A DNA stretch of 64,000 nt from positions 32,318,906 through 32,382,905 of the forward strand of contig OX463818.1 in the NCBI GenBank assembly GCA_949825045.1. The letters run 5' to 3'. Of the stretch, positions 52,746 to 63,746 are shown in pieces. The notes under the pieces were generated by a model. That model was not told the DNA's origin, did not search any database, and saw only the letters and a list, made by a program, of their open reading frames with translations. Source of the DNA: Argyresthia goedartella. Taxonomy: Eukaryota > Arthropoda > Insecta > Lepidoptera > Argyresthiidae. Position 1 is the first letter of the stretch. Each line of letters begins with the position of its first letter. A program made the translations under genes and the position numbers.

Positions 52746-53870
52746 ATCAACTATTTTATGCAAAAACGTGTCCAGTGCACTTCGGTAAAATTAAAAAATT
52801 AATCCTTTTTTGTTTTCGAGTTTTAAGTGGACGCTTAAAATATCAGACAAATAATGATTGTTTTGATCCTGATTGTATTTTTTTTTATGATATTATAACA
52901 AGCAAAAAAAATCGTGACCCAGGCGACGAAATTTGCCCACTATAGTAAACCGTACTGTCCCCGAGGCATACTAATGTACTATGCATTGATATTTTGAATA
53001 TTTTTTCCTTGGCGTGTTACATATTATTGCATTTTAAAAATAGAAAAGTACATTCAACATTTCACTCTAATTTGAATTTCGCACTGTTGTCATTTTTAGT
53101 TATGCAAATTGTTATTTTGATGTTTGTCCTTGCTTCTTCACAAACACATGTCTGCTGAGTCACAAGATACAGAATACCGCTAAGTGCGAGTGAGACCTAG
53201 TGACGCCTCGTCCAATAGGAACACGATCTGTTAATCGTATGATCGCGTCCACCATTGCTGCTAACTTGAATTGGCTCTGTCATTTCGTCCGTGACTCGAG
53301 AAGAGACTGTGTTTATTGCGTGTCGGCTGGGTCACATGCGAATTTCGGTAAGTTTATCCTTTGTTAAAGTGATTTTATCATTTCTCTGTTTACTTTAAGG
53401 TCTAAATTGCCTATCACACAATAATTTTACCATAATTCAAATAATGTTTAACAAAAACCGCATCTAACCGATAATATGACTATTGGCTCACGTTCCTTTG
53501 AGTCACGAAAATCGTTACCCAAAGGACAGTATTGTGACCCCAGAGACATTTGTATGATTTATTTTTTACTCCAACGCATTAGTGACTCGTTAGTGAATAG
53601 CGTGTTCAATAGAATGCATCAATAGCTCAAGTTGTGTGAAATGCTGTTATAGTTTTGTGTCGGTACTAAGATTTCGTTGCGTATATTTTGGTGGGTGAGC
53701 AATACGAGATATAAGAACTTATCATATAACCGCCATAATATATACGCCCACTGTGTATAAGCTTGTTTATTATAATGTTCATTGATTAAAATTAACGATA
53801 CGTATAATTTCAAAATATCTACTTTCATCATTATTATATATATTATTTAGATATAACATCAATGGATATA
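52746..53870. other. Unidentified 1.1-kb insert replacing the element C endonuclease
   Basis: There is no long open frame. The left part is AT-rich with aatcgtgacccaggcgacg. Around 53490-53560 there is tcgttacccaaaggacag and ttgtgaccccagagac. The middle (53150-53350) is GC-richer and ends with a donor-like ttcggtaagttt (53343), as if it were a promoter plus noncoding first exon. I find no clear inverted ends. Confidence 0.45.
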
Positions 53871-53874
53871 CCGA

Positions 53875-55929
53875 TTGAAGCGTATAACGGTCATAAACAC
53901 TGATATTGAGAACAAATATCGTACAATGGATATAAAATCCTGTGAAACAAAGCGTGAACTTTTTATTGAACTTAAAAATTTAAACCAAGATTCCATAGTT
54001 TCAAAAAATTATAAATCCATACTTTCGAAACACTACAAAATATACTGTTCGTTTTTGCACAGGGTGGTATCGTATGCAAAGAAAAAAGACAACGAATGTC
54101 TTATTCTAAATTCAAAAAATAAAATTCAAACTGTCTGGAATATAGTAAATAAAACTATCAAAGGGGAAAAATCTAAAAAAATTGAAAGTTTTTCGGGACT
54201 CACAGATGGTGTTAAAACGATAATCAGTGAGCTAGAGGCCCCAGACTTATTTAACGCTTATTTCAGTACAAGTAGCACTCATATAAATAAAAACGAGCTA
54301 CATAGCATTGAACTTCCCAGCTTTCAAAACAACACCATGTTTATCAATCCCATATCTAGACATGAAATTCTAATACTTGTGTCTAGTTTTAATAATAAAA
54401 AGTCGTGTGGTTTTGACGGTTTACCAATCACTATTATTAAAGAAATTATAGAGGTAGTTGCCGATCCTCTGGTCTATCTCATAAATCGATCAATAGCCAC
54501 AGGTATTTTTCCAGAAAGGCTTAAAAAAGCTCATATCATTCCTCTGCACAAAGGTGATAGTAGACTGGAAGTTCAGAATTATCGCCCCATTGCGTTGTTG
54601 CCCTGTCTTTCAAAGATCTTCGAAAAATTTTATTCAAACCGTTTGACAAACTTTTTATTAAAATACAAAATACTGTCCAAAAACCAATTTGGTTTTCAAA
54701 AGGGTAAGTCAACTATTGATGCTGTTTTCGATATGATGGATTTTGTGGCGGACTCTCTAAATATAAAGTCAAACGTGGTAACTGTTCTACTGGACTTATC
54801 AAAGGCTTTTGATTATGTCGATCATCACGTGTTGCTATGCATCCTAAATCGGTACGGTATAAGAGGAAATTGTCTAGACTGGTTAAAGTCTTATCTGACA
54901 AACCGCCAACAAAGTGTTAAGCTCCCTATGTTTGACTCCAGGACAAACACACTTTCAAACAAAATATCCCTAAGTACTGAGATGACGCAAGGTGTGCCTC
55001 AAGGTAGTGTCCTGGGTCCCCTGCTGTTCATATTATATATTAATCATTTACCCCAAATAGTCAGTAAGAAAATCACTATGTTTGCGGATGATGTCTCAGT
55101 ATTCTTTAAATTTGAAAGAAATAATACAACACAGCTGTTTCCTGAGATAAATGAAACTATCAATGCCATAGTCAAGTGGTTAAAATCTATTGGACTAAAA
55201 ACAAATGCAGGAAAAACAAAAATGATTCATTTCCGAAATTATAATACCCCTAGACTGGAACCAAATCTAACTGTGGACAATACTACGGTTGCCCTTGTAG
55301 ACCAAGCCAAGTTTCTGGGGATTTTCGCAGATGAGTACATGAATTGGAAAAAGCACATAGATACCCTTGAGACAAAACTAAGTAGGTTTTGCTATGCATT
55401 GAGATGCTTGTCAACAGTTACTACAACACATGCCATGCTGCAGGCTTACTATGCGTTTTTCCACTCTAGGCTTCTGTACGGCTTGGCATTGTGGGGTGGC
55501 AGCGTTGATATACAGAAGTTGTTTGTCTTGCAAAAGAGATGCGTTCGTATTTTAAGTGGTGTCAAATCAAATATAGTAACTTGTCGCGGCCTATTTTTTA
55601 AATTGGAAATACACACTGTCACAGCGCTCTACATTATGGAGCTCTGCAAATTAATAAAGCGTTATCCTGAAAAGTTTCCCATCAGCTCTGAACGCAATAG
55701 TAATAGGCTAAGAGAAAGGTTCAAGCATGACCTTAAGACTAGGTACTGTAGAACTACGTCCTATAGTAGAAGTACTAGTAATATGGCAGTCTGCGTTTAT
55801 AATAAACTACCGTCAAATATAAAGCTTCTCTCGGGTGATCAGTTTCTGAAGGCCTTGAAGCAGTACTTACTGCTTATGTGTCCTTATACGTTGACTGAGT
55901 TTTATGAATACGGCAAATTATTGTCTTAA
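53875..55929 (+). pseudogene. Element C reverse transcriptase (open, 5' part of ORF2 missing)
   Basis: 684 codons are open without a stop. RT motifs: NYRPIALLPCLSKIFEK, FGFQKGKSTIDAV, LLDLSKAFDYVDHHV, GVPQGSVLGPLLF and the catalytic FADDVSVFF, then KFLGIFADEYMNWKKH and a YNKLPSNIKLL tail. It is young by its open frame, but it lacks its endonuclease, so it could not act on its own. The first residues before about NTDIENKYR may already be foreign. Confidence 0.85.
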
Positions 55930-56657
55930 AAAGTAGGTATTTATTGTTTTACGGATTAGACTTTTTATTTTATTATTTTTCATACTTTTGACTAGCGACA
56001 TAAATATTAACTCAAAATAACAATTCAATTCAATTCTAATCCAATAAAATAATGTTTTTATAGAATTATTTATGATTATGTATTTTTTTGTTTTTCCAAG
56101 CGGAAAATACTATTATCTAATTTTCTCTAATGTTAATCTAATTTACTTAATCTAATTTAATTCTATTGATAATTATGATTATTAAATTGCCATGCCGCCA
56201 TTGGTAAAATTACATTAGCACATTATATTATATTACTTAAGATCTGTAACAAATACTGTAATTTATCGCAATAAAATGAAATGAAAATGAAATGAAACAT
56301 CAATGCTCGTATAGTATCAACGCCTATAATTATTTTAATAACAATGCCTGCTTGTTTGCATGCATGCAAGCAAACATGGAAACCTAAGAAGCGGGAGTTT
56401 TGCTCCCGCCCTAGGCTTCTAACCTAACCTATCCGAGTCAGTTTGCCCCGAGAGATATTATTCATTCGTTGTTATGAATAGCTAACATTCATTATATCTT
56501 GTGAACGTTATTAATATGAAAATATATATTCTGTTGTTATATCTCGTGGGACGCACCCATGTTTTGATAGATATCTCTGATTCTGTATTAGTAATTAAAA
56601 TGATCATGGTATTTAAATCAGTGACAAAGTTTTTTTTATATAATTGTTGCAGTTACC
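55930..56657. other. Element C 3'UTR and start of element E
   Basis: To about 56295 this is the AT-rich 3' UTR of C. From 56296 there is a near-palindrome (tgcttgtttgcatgcatgca, about 56346-56373) and a GC hairpin gcgggagttttgctcccgc (56391-56409). An acceptor-like ttgcag follows just before the ATG of ORF E. These may be the 5' end and promoter of element E. Confidence 0.5.
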
Positions 56658-57435
56658 ATGCCACTTACGGCGGCAGAACGACAGAGACGGTATAAACAAA
56701 AACTTAAACTTGACCCTGAAAAATATGAACAATACAAAATAAAAAAACGGGCTAACTATCATGCTAAAAAGAGACTAGTCAATGAGCTATCGCCAAAAGA
56801 AAAATACAACGCACGTGTAATATGGAGACTTAGGAAGCAAAATTTAAGACGAAACCGAAAAAACTTAGAGCGTGTTCTCCAAGTTACTCCTCCAAGTTCT
56901 CCCACTATGATGCGACCAGATGATCACCTGCCAGAAAATGTAGTACAGGATAATATAGATCAAAATCCTATAGCACCTGTAAATAGTGCAGGAAGAAAAA
57001 AAGTTAGAAAAGACCGATCAAAATTGTACAGAAAAAATTTACGATTACAGCAAGAAAATAAGCGATTGAAAAAGAAGTCTGAAAAATACAAAAAACGTCT
57101 GCAGAGAATTGACAAGAAAAAGAAAGAAAAAAAGAGTACTGATGAAAATACGAAGTTCAAAGAACTTTCCAGTGCGATTAAGGATACATATGCAAATATG
57201 AAGAGACACAAAGAAAATTTTTTTTATTTATTTATTTATTTACTGGTATCTTATTACAAACAGAGTTTAATATTCTTGACCACCACTTAAACCACTGAGG
57301 TTTGTGTGTGGTGTTATCTACTCCTTATACAGTATTTATGTTTATGTACGCATAGATGCTAAATATGTAGGTATAATTCAAATACAAACTGTTGGCTATA
57401 TATATTCTAGTTTTCGGCTATAGAGTGTGCATTTC

Positions 57436-60378
57436 TCAAGTAGTATTTACCCCTTGTAATTTTGAATGAAAATAAGATTTAAGTTTGTGTTTAATGTTTG
57501 TCTGTGTGATCGAGTTTAAGGTTTGCGTAGGTAAGTTGTTAATCAAGCGCGGAATCATGTAGGAGCTCGTCCGCTCGCCGTAGGTATTATTTGCACGCAC
57601 AGTAACCAGTTTGTTCTGTGCCATGCGTCTGGTCATTACAGGATGGTTTATTTTTAAACGATATTTTTTACAGAAAAGTTGTTCTTTAAGCAGGCAATAA
57701 TTAACTTTGTGTGTTATTGGAAGAACTCCACAGTGTTTATATAGTTGGACATCATCATTCTCATATTTGCTTTTCATTCTCGGTGATACAATTAATTTCA
57801 GGATCCTAGTTAGTAGCTTTAATATGGAATTCAGGTAAGTAGTATAAGTACGGCCGTAGCTAGATAGCCCATACGTAATTATAGAATCGCCTAGTGCGTT
57901 ATACAGCATTAGCCGGATTGGGTATGGTAAACGGTCCTTTACGATCCAGAAAGATGCCAGGAGTGACCTCAGCTTACTACAAACACGTTCAACATGTGGA
58001 CCCCAGTTGAACCTATTGTCAATCACCAGGCCCAGATACACATGAGTGTCTACGATTTCTATTGGGCCGCAGTCGCAATATCCATCGTCACACCCTCTGT
58101 GCATGCAGGCGTGGGAATGAGCAACAATGTCAACCTGTGTCATGTCTCTACAGTAGGGTGATTTGATGTGTAGTAGTTTCGTCTTCTGGGCGTTGAGGAC
58201 CAATCCCGCGTCATGACACCATTTAGACAGTCTGTCGAAGTCTGCCTGTAGTTTATTTTTAGCGACATTAGGATCTTTGTCGGCTATGATTAGGCAGGTG
58301 TCATCTGCAAACTGGTAGGTGGTGCAGTGCTTCATCGGGTAGCTCATATCGTTGACGTACGTGAGGAAGTGCAGTGGGCCTAGGACTGACCCTTGGGCTG
58401 TGCCTTGGCTAGTTGGGATGTCATCACTGAGCGCGTTGCAGATTTTCACATTATATTTTCGTCCTTGGAGGTAGTTTAAGCACCATTGCTTGACAGGACC
58501 TCTGATCCCACAAGCATCCAGTTTGTGAATAAGTTTAGCGTGATCGAGTGTGTCAAAGGCCCGTGAAAAGTCTATGAAGAGAGCAAGTATTTGTTTTTTA
58601 TCATTTAAGTGTTCGTTTAAATCGTCTGTAAATTTTGATAGTAGAATGGTTGTACTTTTACGAGGTTGGAATCCATGTTGGTTGGGGTCTATTATATTGT
58701 TTAAGTGGAAGAATCTATGTAACTGTTCGCAAACGAATTTTTCGCAAATTTTGTCAATTGAAGAAAGAAGTGTGATTGGGCGATAGTTGCATACGTCATT
58801 ATGTTTGCCCTTTTTATAGACTGGTCTCACACAACCCTGTTTTAGTTCGTCTGGATACAGGCCAGTTTTAATACTGGTATTTACTAAGTTTGATATGGCT
58901 ATACACACTCGTTCATTAGCTATTTGCATGTCACAGACTCTTATACCATCTAAGCCTGGAGCTTTGTGGCTGTTTAGGCTTTTAATAAGTCCGTAGATCT
59001 TACGTGGCGTGGCAGGCTGGTAGCGCAAACTTACTTCAGCTTGCGGCGTCTGATAATTTGATAGGAGATTAATGTGGCAGTTCGGAAGTATTCTCTTTAC
59101 AGAGTTATCAAATTCATAAGCAAACTTATCAGCAATTTCTCTAGGTTTATATGGTGCAAATATTTTTAGTATATTCTTATCTATAGATTCAGTTATTCTA
59201 CCGCAGATATTGTTTATAATTTTCCATAGGTTTTTCGGGTTTCCATAGTTAGCGATAATTTTATTTTTATAGTATTTATTTCTATGGTATTGTATTACCT
59301 TATTCAGTTTATTTCTTATTTTATTGTATTGTAACCTCAGTGTGTAGTTATTTGTATCTTTTAACCACCGGCCAAATATTTCATCCCTTTTATTGCATAA
59401 GTTTATGATGTTTTTGTTAATCCATAACTCGGCACTGTGATTTCGAATTTTAATTTCTCTTTTACACGTAGCTTTACTCATTGCTTCTTTGAATGAATCT
59501 CTAATAAATGCATAAATTTGATCCGCCGTATCCATCTCACTAGTTTTGTTCCAATCAGTACAAAGTAATTCCTTTTTCATGATATCATTGTTAATGGTAG
59601 TAGCTAAGGTTGTTTGTCGAGCATCCTGTATATGTGAGCTACGCGCGCTGCCGGTGCAAGCGAGGACGGTGACGCGGTGGTCAGCCAGTATTGAGTTAAC
59701 AGCGGCCGCGTGCGGCTCCATTGTGGGGAGTCTCATAAAAATGTGATCAAGGCAGGACTTTGTGACGGTTCCATTCCGAGTTTCAATTCTTGTATAATCG
59801 GAGACTCCACACACGAGGCCACACGACGACAGCATGTCAAGATACGAGCTCCTATATGATGTTTGTGTTTTTAGATCTATGTTCATGTCACCGAGGACTA
59901 TCAGGGACCCAGTGGAGTTGTCTAACAAAGACTTATGCAGTTCTGATATGAACATGTTTTTATTCTTTCCTGGTGGTCTGTACACTGCACACACAACTAA
60001 AGTTTCATTAAATCTAGTTTTCATTGTTCCTAATAGACTTTCAAAGTGATGTGTTTTGGTGGGTTTTATTGTAAATTTAAGACAGTTTTTGACGTAGATA
60101 ATTATTCCACCACCTTTTTGATTACTTCTTAGTTGTGTGTGCATTGTGTAGCCATCAATACAGAATAGGTTTGAAATTGATTCTGGTATGCCAGCCTCAG
60201 TTACAACAACAAAGTCGAGAGATTGGGAACAATTATCAATGGTTTGAAGTAAGGTAGTGAAGTTTCGGATCATTGATCTAATATTCACATGCAGACAGAA
60301 TAACGGTAGTTTTTTGTTTTTCGATATGGGTATATACTTGAGAAATGCATTGACATTTGTACAATTAAATATTTCCAC
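57436..60378 (-). CDS. Element D ORF2: endonuclease-reverse transcriptase, intact (980 aa)
   Basis: The endonuclease has LHVNIRSMIRNF, VVVTEAGIPES, GGGIIIYVKN, VLGDMNIDLK, SCLDHIFMR and ADHRVTV. The RT has HKAPGLDGIRVCDMQ, NYRPITLLSSIDKICEK, LFIDFSRAFDTLDH, GTAQGSVLGPLHF and the catalytic QFADDTCLI. A Cys/His cluster (HACMHRGCDDGYCDCG) precedes YLGLVIDNRFNWG, which is common in this lineage. The complete frame with no lesion suggests a source copy that was active recently. The 5' truncation within ORF1 means that this copy itself probably lacks its promoter. Confidence 0.92.
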   Translation of the reverse strand: MEIFNCTNVNAFLKYIPISKNKKLPLFCLHVNIRSMIRNFTTLLQTIDNCSQSLDFVVVTEAGIPESISNLFCIDGYTMHTQLRSNQKGGGIIIYVKNCLKFTIKPTKTHHFESLLGTMKTRFNETLVVCAVYRPPGKNKNMFISELHKSLLDNSTGSLIVLGDMNIDLKTQTSYRSSYLDMLSSCGLVCGVSDYTRIETRNGTVTKSCLDHIFMRLPTMEPHAAAVNSILADHRVTVLACTGSARSSHIQDARQTTLATTINNDIMKKELLCTDWNKTSEMDTADQIYAFIRDSFKEAMSKATCKREIKIRNHSAELWINKNIINLCNKRDEIFGRWLKDTNNYTLRLQYNKIRNKLNKVIQYHRNKYYKNKIIANYGNPKNLWKIINNICGRITESIDKNILKIFAPYKPREIADKFAYEFDNSVKRILPNCHINLLSNYQTPQAEVSLRYQPATPRKIYGLIKSLNSHKAPGLDGIRVCDMQIANERVCIAISNLVNTSIKTGLYPDELKQGCVRPVYKKGKHNDVCNYRPITLLSSIDKICEKFVCEQLHRFFHLNNIIDPNQHGFQPRKSTTILLSKFTDDLNEHLNDKKQILALFIDFSRAFDTLDHAKLIHKLDACGIRGPVKQWCLNYLQGRKYNVKICNALSDDIPTSQGTAQGSVLGPLHFLTYVNDMSYPMKHCTTYQFADDTCLIIADKDPNVAKNKLQADFDRLSKWCHDAGLVLNAQKTKLLHIKSPYCRDMTQVDIVAHSHACMHRGCDDGYCDCGPIEIVDTHVYLGLVIDNRFNWGPHVERVCSKLRSLLASFWIVKDRLPYPIRLMLYNALGDSIITYGLSSYGRTYTTYLNSILKLLTRILKLIVSPRMKSKYENDDVQLYKHCGVLPITHKVNYCLLKEQLFCKKYRLKINHPVMTRRMAQNKLVTVRANNTYGERTSSYMIPRLINNLPTQTLNSITQTNIKHKLKSYFHSKLQGVNTT

Positions 60379-60454
60379 ACTATTAGGACTTTCTACTAGG
60401 TTTATCGTGTTGAATTTTTAAGATTAATTCCGTTTATTGGATATTTATAGGTAT

Positions 60455-60626
60455 TTACTTAGCTAGAAGCATTTCAATATCATGTATTGACCGAATTACC
60501 GAAGTTTTTCCATTGTCTTCCTTCTTGACCAGTATCCTGTCAGTAGTTTCGTCAATCCACACGTATTTGAAAGACGGGCGTAGCTGATTCTTCGCCTGGT
60601 ACAGAAGATACTTGTTTTGTGGGGTC
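60455..60626 (-). pseudogene. Element D ORF1 C-terminal fragment (FP-type domain)
   Basis: It reads LTPQNKYLLYQAKNQL, YKYVWIDE-like FKYVWIDETTDRILVKKED and VIRSIHDIEMLLAK before a stop. This is the C-terminal domain seen in ORF1 of many insect non-LTR elements and related to the FP protein C-terminus. The open frame upstream of about 60626 reads into ORF E and is not part of D. The ORF2 start lies 77 bp downstream. Confidence 0.75.
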
Positions 60627-60892
60627 AAAAAAATATATTGAAAGGAATATTTGAAAAAATCGATGATTCTAGAAGAGAAGAAATGATTCAAGAATCTCTG
60701 GGACTAACTGCACCTTTAACCCTTTAATTCGCAATGACAATCCTGACCGACATTCACTTTAAAAAAATATCTCTCGGATCCTATTATTGTTTACTCGATT
60801 CTTTGTTGTTCATATCATAGCAAAACCAAAACGCAACACGAAAAAAGATGCATGAAACGCAAGCGCATGCCTTCTTTTTCTTTTTTGCCAAG

Positions 60893-63456
60893 ATGGCGTC
60901 GAGTTCTCAAAACATGGGCGGAACAAAGGTAAATAAATTGGTATTCAATGTAAAAACGTTGGGTTTTACGCTAAAGTGCACTTGAATTTCACTAACAAAT
61001 AGTCTTGCTACGGATACGTCCGATAATCATTTGATTTCACCCATAAATGGCAAAGTTGTGGGGGTGGTTATTGATATGTCGCCTGTGACCAACGTCGCCA
61101 ACTAACTAGGGAAGTAGTCATGTTTCGACATGTCGTACCCAACCAACATTGACCGTTTAGCACGAAAGTACCTAATATTTTTATGTCGCTGTCTAACACC
61201 ATTGCTCACTTACTAACAAATATTTTTACTGCAATTTGCGCACAGGTTTGGCACTAATTTTGCAAATTTATTATAACCCTGCAATACCAAGCCGATATTA
61301 AATTTAATACTTATAAATAACAAATTCCCGCGTTGACAGCATAGATAAATCTCTTTCCTTACTACTATTCCAAATTTGGATATGGGCTTTGGTTGCATTT
61401 GCATATGGGCTACCTATTCGCATATGGGCTACCTATTTTGTTTTTACCTGAAGCAAATAATTATTTGCTTCAGGTAAAAACAAAATGGCAAAGAACTCGT
61501 GCCATCATGGCACTTGTTCCTCCGGAAAACGCTTCGTCAGATGACGAAAGTAGCTCGTCTGAAGATGAAGTACGCATTCAACAAGTCCCGAATCCCGGCC
61601 TGTCCGAAGACGACGTTACGTACTGTACCTCTGAACCAAGATCTTACCCATCTTCTCTGAACGATCTGGACATTGATGGTTCTCCATCTGACTGCAACTC
61701 AATTTTATCAGACGAAGAAACGATTCCACTGACACCAATAATCGCTTCACTGTTTCCTTCTGGTCAACCCCATGAACAACTACCTTTCACGCTGAATTCC
61801 GTATCATCTGTATTGTCTCCCACGACAAACTCACCGGCCGCTGCAATTCGTTCAAAGAGAAAAGCCAACAATGCTCCTAGGTTTTTGGCAAAACGAACAA
61901 AGAAATACGTCAGAAAGCCGTTGGATTTCAAATTCCAGACTGGAAAGTTTCGTCATGCAGCTGTGATAGAGGAATCGCTGCAACAACAGATTCCTCTTGA
62001 TGGAGAAAATCTCAGATCTCCTCTTGAATACTTTAAAAAGTTTTTCTCGGATGATATATTGGAACTGATCACTACGAATACTAACTTGTATTCAGTCTAG
62101 AAAGATGGAGCCAGGAGTATAAACGTCACGAAAGATGACATTAAAGATTTCATTGCAATAACTCTTTTGATGGGGGTTATAAAGCTGCCCGCCTACAGGG
62201 ACTACTGGAGCAAGTCACTGAGATGTCCCCAAATTGCAAATGTGATGCCATTGAAAAAATATGAGAAGATCAGGAGAAATCTGCACTTTGTAGATAACAA
62301 TGAAGATGATGGTGACCGATACTTCAAAGTGCGACCAGTACTCGAGAAAATCCGCAAAAATTGCCTACTCCTGGAAGAAGAAGGTCGCTATAGCATCGAC
62401 GAAATGATGGTCCCATATAAGGGAACGAGAGCCGGATCTAGACGACAGTACCTACCAAAAAAGCCGAAGAAATGGGGGTTCAAGATATTTGTTCGAGCAG
62501 GAGTATCAGGGCTTATCTATGATTTTATACCATATGCTGGTGATGACACTTTCAGATATCGCTCCTTCTCGGATTATGAGAATAGTCTTGGTCTTGGAGT
62601 TAAAGTTGTCATTGCTCTTTGCAAAACCATACAACGAAAACCAGCAACTGTCTACTTCGACAACTTTTTTACGTCTCTCGAGCTGATACAACATTTGCGC
62701 CATGAGCACGGCATTTTCAGCTTAGGTACGATAAGAACTAATAGACTGAGAGGCTGTCAAGGTGTAATTGTTCAGTATAAAGTCCTTGCGAAGAAGGTTA
62801 GAGGTGCTTCCCAACAGATGGTCTGCCACGAAAACAAGATAGCAGTTGTCAAGTGGTTTGACAATAAAGTTGTCACCCTGGCGAGCAGTTTTGTGGACTC
62901 ATTCCCGAAAGAGAAAATCAAGCGATACTCGAAAGAAACTAAAGCGAGGGTAGATGTAGATTGTCCGCAGATTGTAAAGCAGTATAATGCTCACATGGGT
63001 GGCGTTGACTTAGCCGACATGTTGATAGCATTGTACCGATCCAGCTTCAAAACCAAGAGATGGTATATGGCTTTGTTTTCCCAATCACTTGACATTTGTG
63101 TCAACAATGCCTGGCTGCTGTATAGAAGACACATTAGGGAAGACAAAAAGCCACTGCCTTTGAAAATATTCCGAACAGAACTGGTAATAGAACTGCTGCA
63201 GGCTAATCGCATAGCACAGACCGCCGAAACAAGCAACAAGCCGGTTGCAGTACCAAAAATCAAGGCTCCATTGACTCCAAGGCCCCCCGATTCAGTGCGA
63301 CTTGATAAATTGGGATATTTGCCAACATTTGTGGTGCAAGGAAGGTGTAAATTTTGTAAAAAAGGTTACACAAGTGCATTTTGTTCAAAATGTAATCTGA
63401 GGCTGTGTTGTATCGAGAAAAGAAATTGCTTTTACGAATACCACACTTCAAAGTAA
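60893..63456 (+). pseudogene. piggyBac transposase, two exons, one nonsense codon
   Basis: The proposed exon 1 is 60893-60928 (MASSSQNMGGTK, donor GTAAAT). Exon 2 is 61474-63456 after a ttgcttcag acceptor, in phase, totalling 672 codons. An alternative start is the Met of MALVPPENAS at 61507. The N-terminus is acidic and Ser-rich. The DDE core has YSIDEMMVPYKG, TVYFDNFFTS and YNAHMGGVDLADM, carrying the catalytic Asp residues. The C-terminal Cys-rich finger is CKFCKKGYTSAFCSKC...CC. One in-frame TAG at 62098-62100 splits the product; the flanking frame is unbroken. Otherwise it looks intact. Confidence 0.9.
61435..61486. repeat. 52-bp perfect palindrome across the piggyBac splice acceptor
   Basis: The two 26-nt halves (attttgtttttacctgaagc... 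and its complement) meet at aatt. The right half contains the ttgcttcag acceptor and the first bases of exon 2. Just upstream gcatatgggctacctatt is tandemly duplicated (about 61400-61437). Confidence 0.93.
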
Positions 63457-63489
63457 ATATAATAATGATGGATAAAGATAAATAAAACG

Positions 63490-63746
63490 TGTAAATGAAC
63501 AAACGCAAAATGAGAAACTAGTTTGTTAGCAACATCATTGTGAGCAACTTTCACTAAGAAAGCGATTTAATCAGAGCAACTTTAATTTCGCTTCCCAATA
63601 GTTTTTGGGCTAAGTGGATCCGCTGATTTGTATGGAGAAGTGAAAAATAAAGTTGCTCTGATCAAATCGATTTCATAATGAAAGTTGCTCAGAATGATAT
63701 CCCTGACAAACTAGTTTCTGATTATGCGTTTATTCATTTACATGTT
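63490..63746. repeat. Inverted-repeat (MITE-like) unit of about 257 bp
   Basis: Imperfect arms of about 95-100 nt (63490-63590 and 63650-63746) share tgtaaatgaa, gaaactagtttgt, gagcaactttca and cagagcaacttta around a spacer of about 60 nt. There is no coding potential. It could be a foldback MITE, or a structure belonging to the piggyBac 3' region. Confidence 0.75.

Larger units (their letters stand above)
52595..56295 (+). mobile_element. Non-LTR retrotransposon C, interrupted
   Basis: The ORF2 start (52595-52745), an unrelated 1.1-kb stretch (52746-53870), the RT half of ORF2 (53875-55929) and a 3' UTR ending in aataaaatgaaatgaaaatgaaatg (about 56270-56295). The RT is a relative of that of element A. 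The endonuclease domain is largely replaced by the central stretch. Confidence 0.75.
57218..60626 (-). mobile_element. Non-LTR retrotransposon D, 5'-truncated, intact ORF2
   Basis: Reverse orientation: an ORF1 end (60626-60455), ORF2 (60378-57436), a 3' UTR and a (TAAA)n tail seen on + as tttatttatttatttattta at 57220-57243. Flanking A-rich host sequence on both sides (aaagaaaat and aaaaaaat) is a plausible short target duplication. An intact ORF2 and a preserved tail make this the youngest non-LTR copy here. Confidence 0.85.
56658..60718 (+). pseudogene. Basic transposon-type ORF E, broken by element D and piggyBac
   Basis: It starts MPLTAAERQRRYKQKLK, a start I associate with a group of arthropod DNA-transposon proteins (AERQRRYxxK). 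It is strongly basic with a coiled-coil region (NLRLQQENKRLKKK). The frame enters the element D insertion at about 57217. After D it can be followed in phase from about 60627 (ILKGIFEKIDDSRREEM) to the TTAA at 60716-60719, where piggyBac begins. The rest of the gene should lie beyond piggyBac, outside the window. No catalytic domain is visible here, so the superfamily is not assigned. Confidence 0.6.

Noticed and set aside
57436..60378. Cys/His cluster in element D RT as a novel domain
   Set aside because: Similar clusters before the YLGL motif are, as I recall, usual in this non-LTR lineage, so it is not new.
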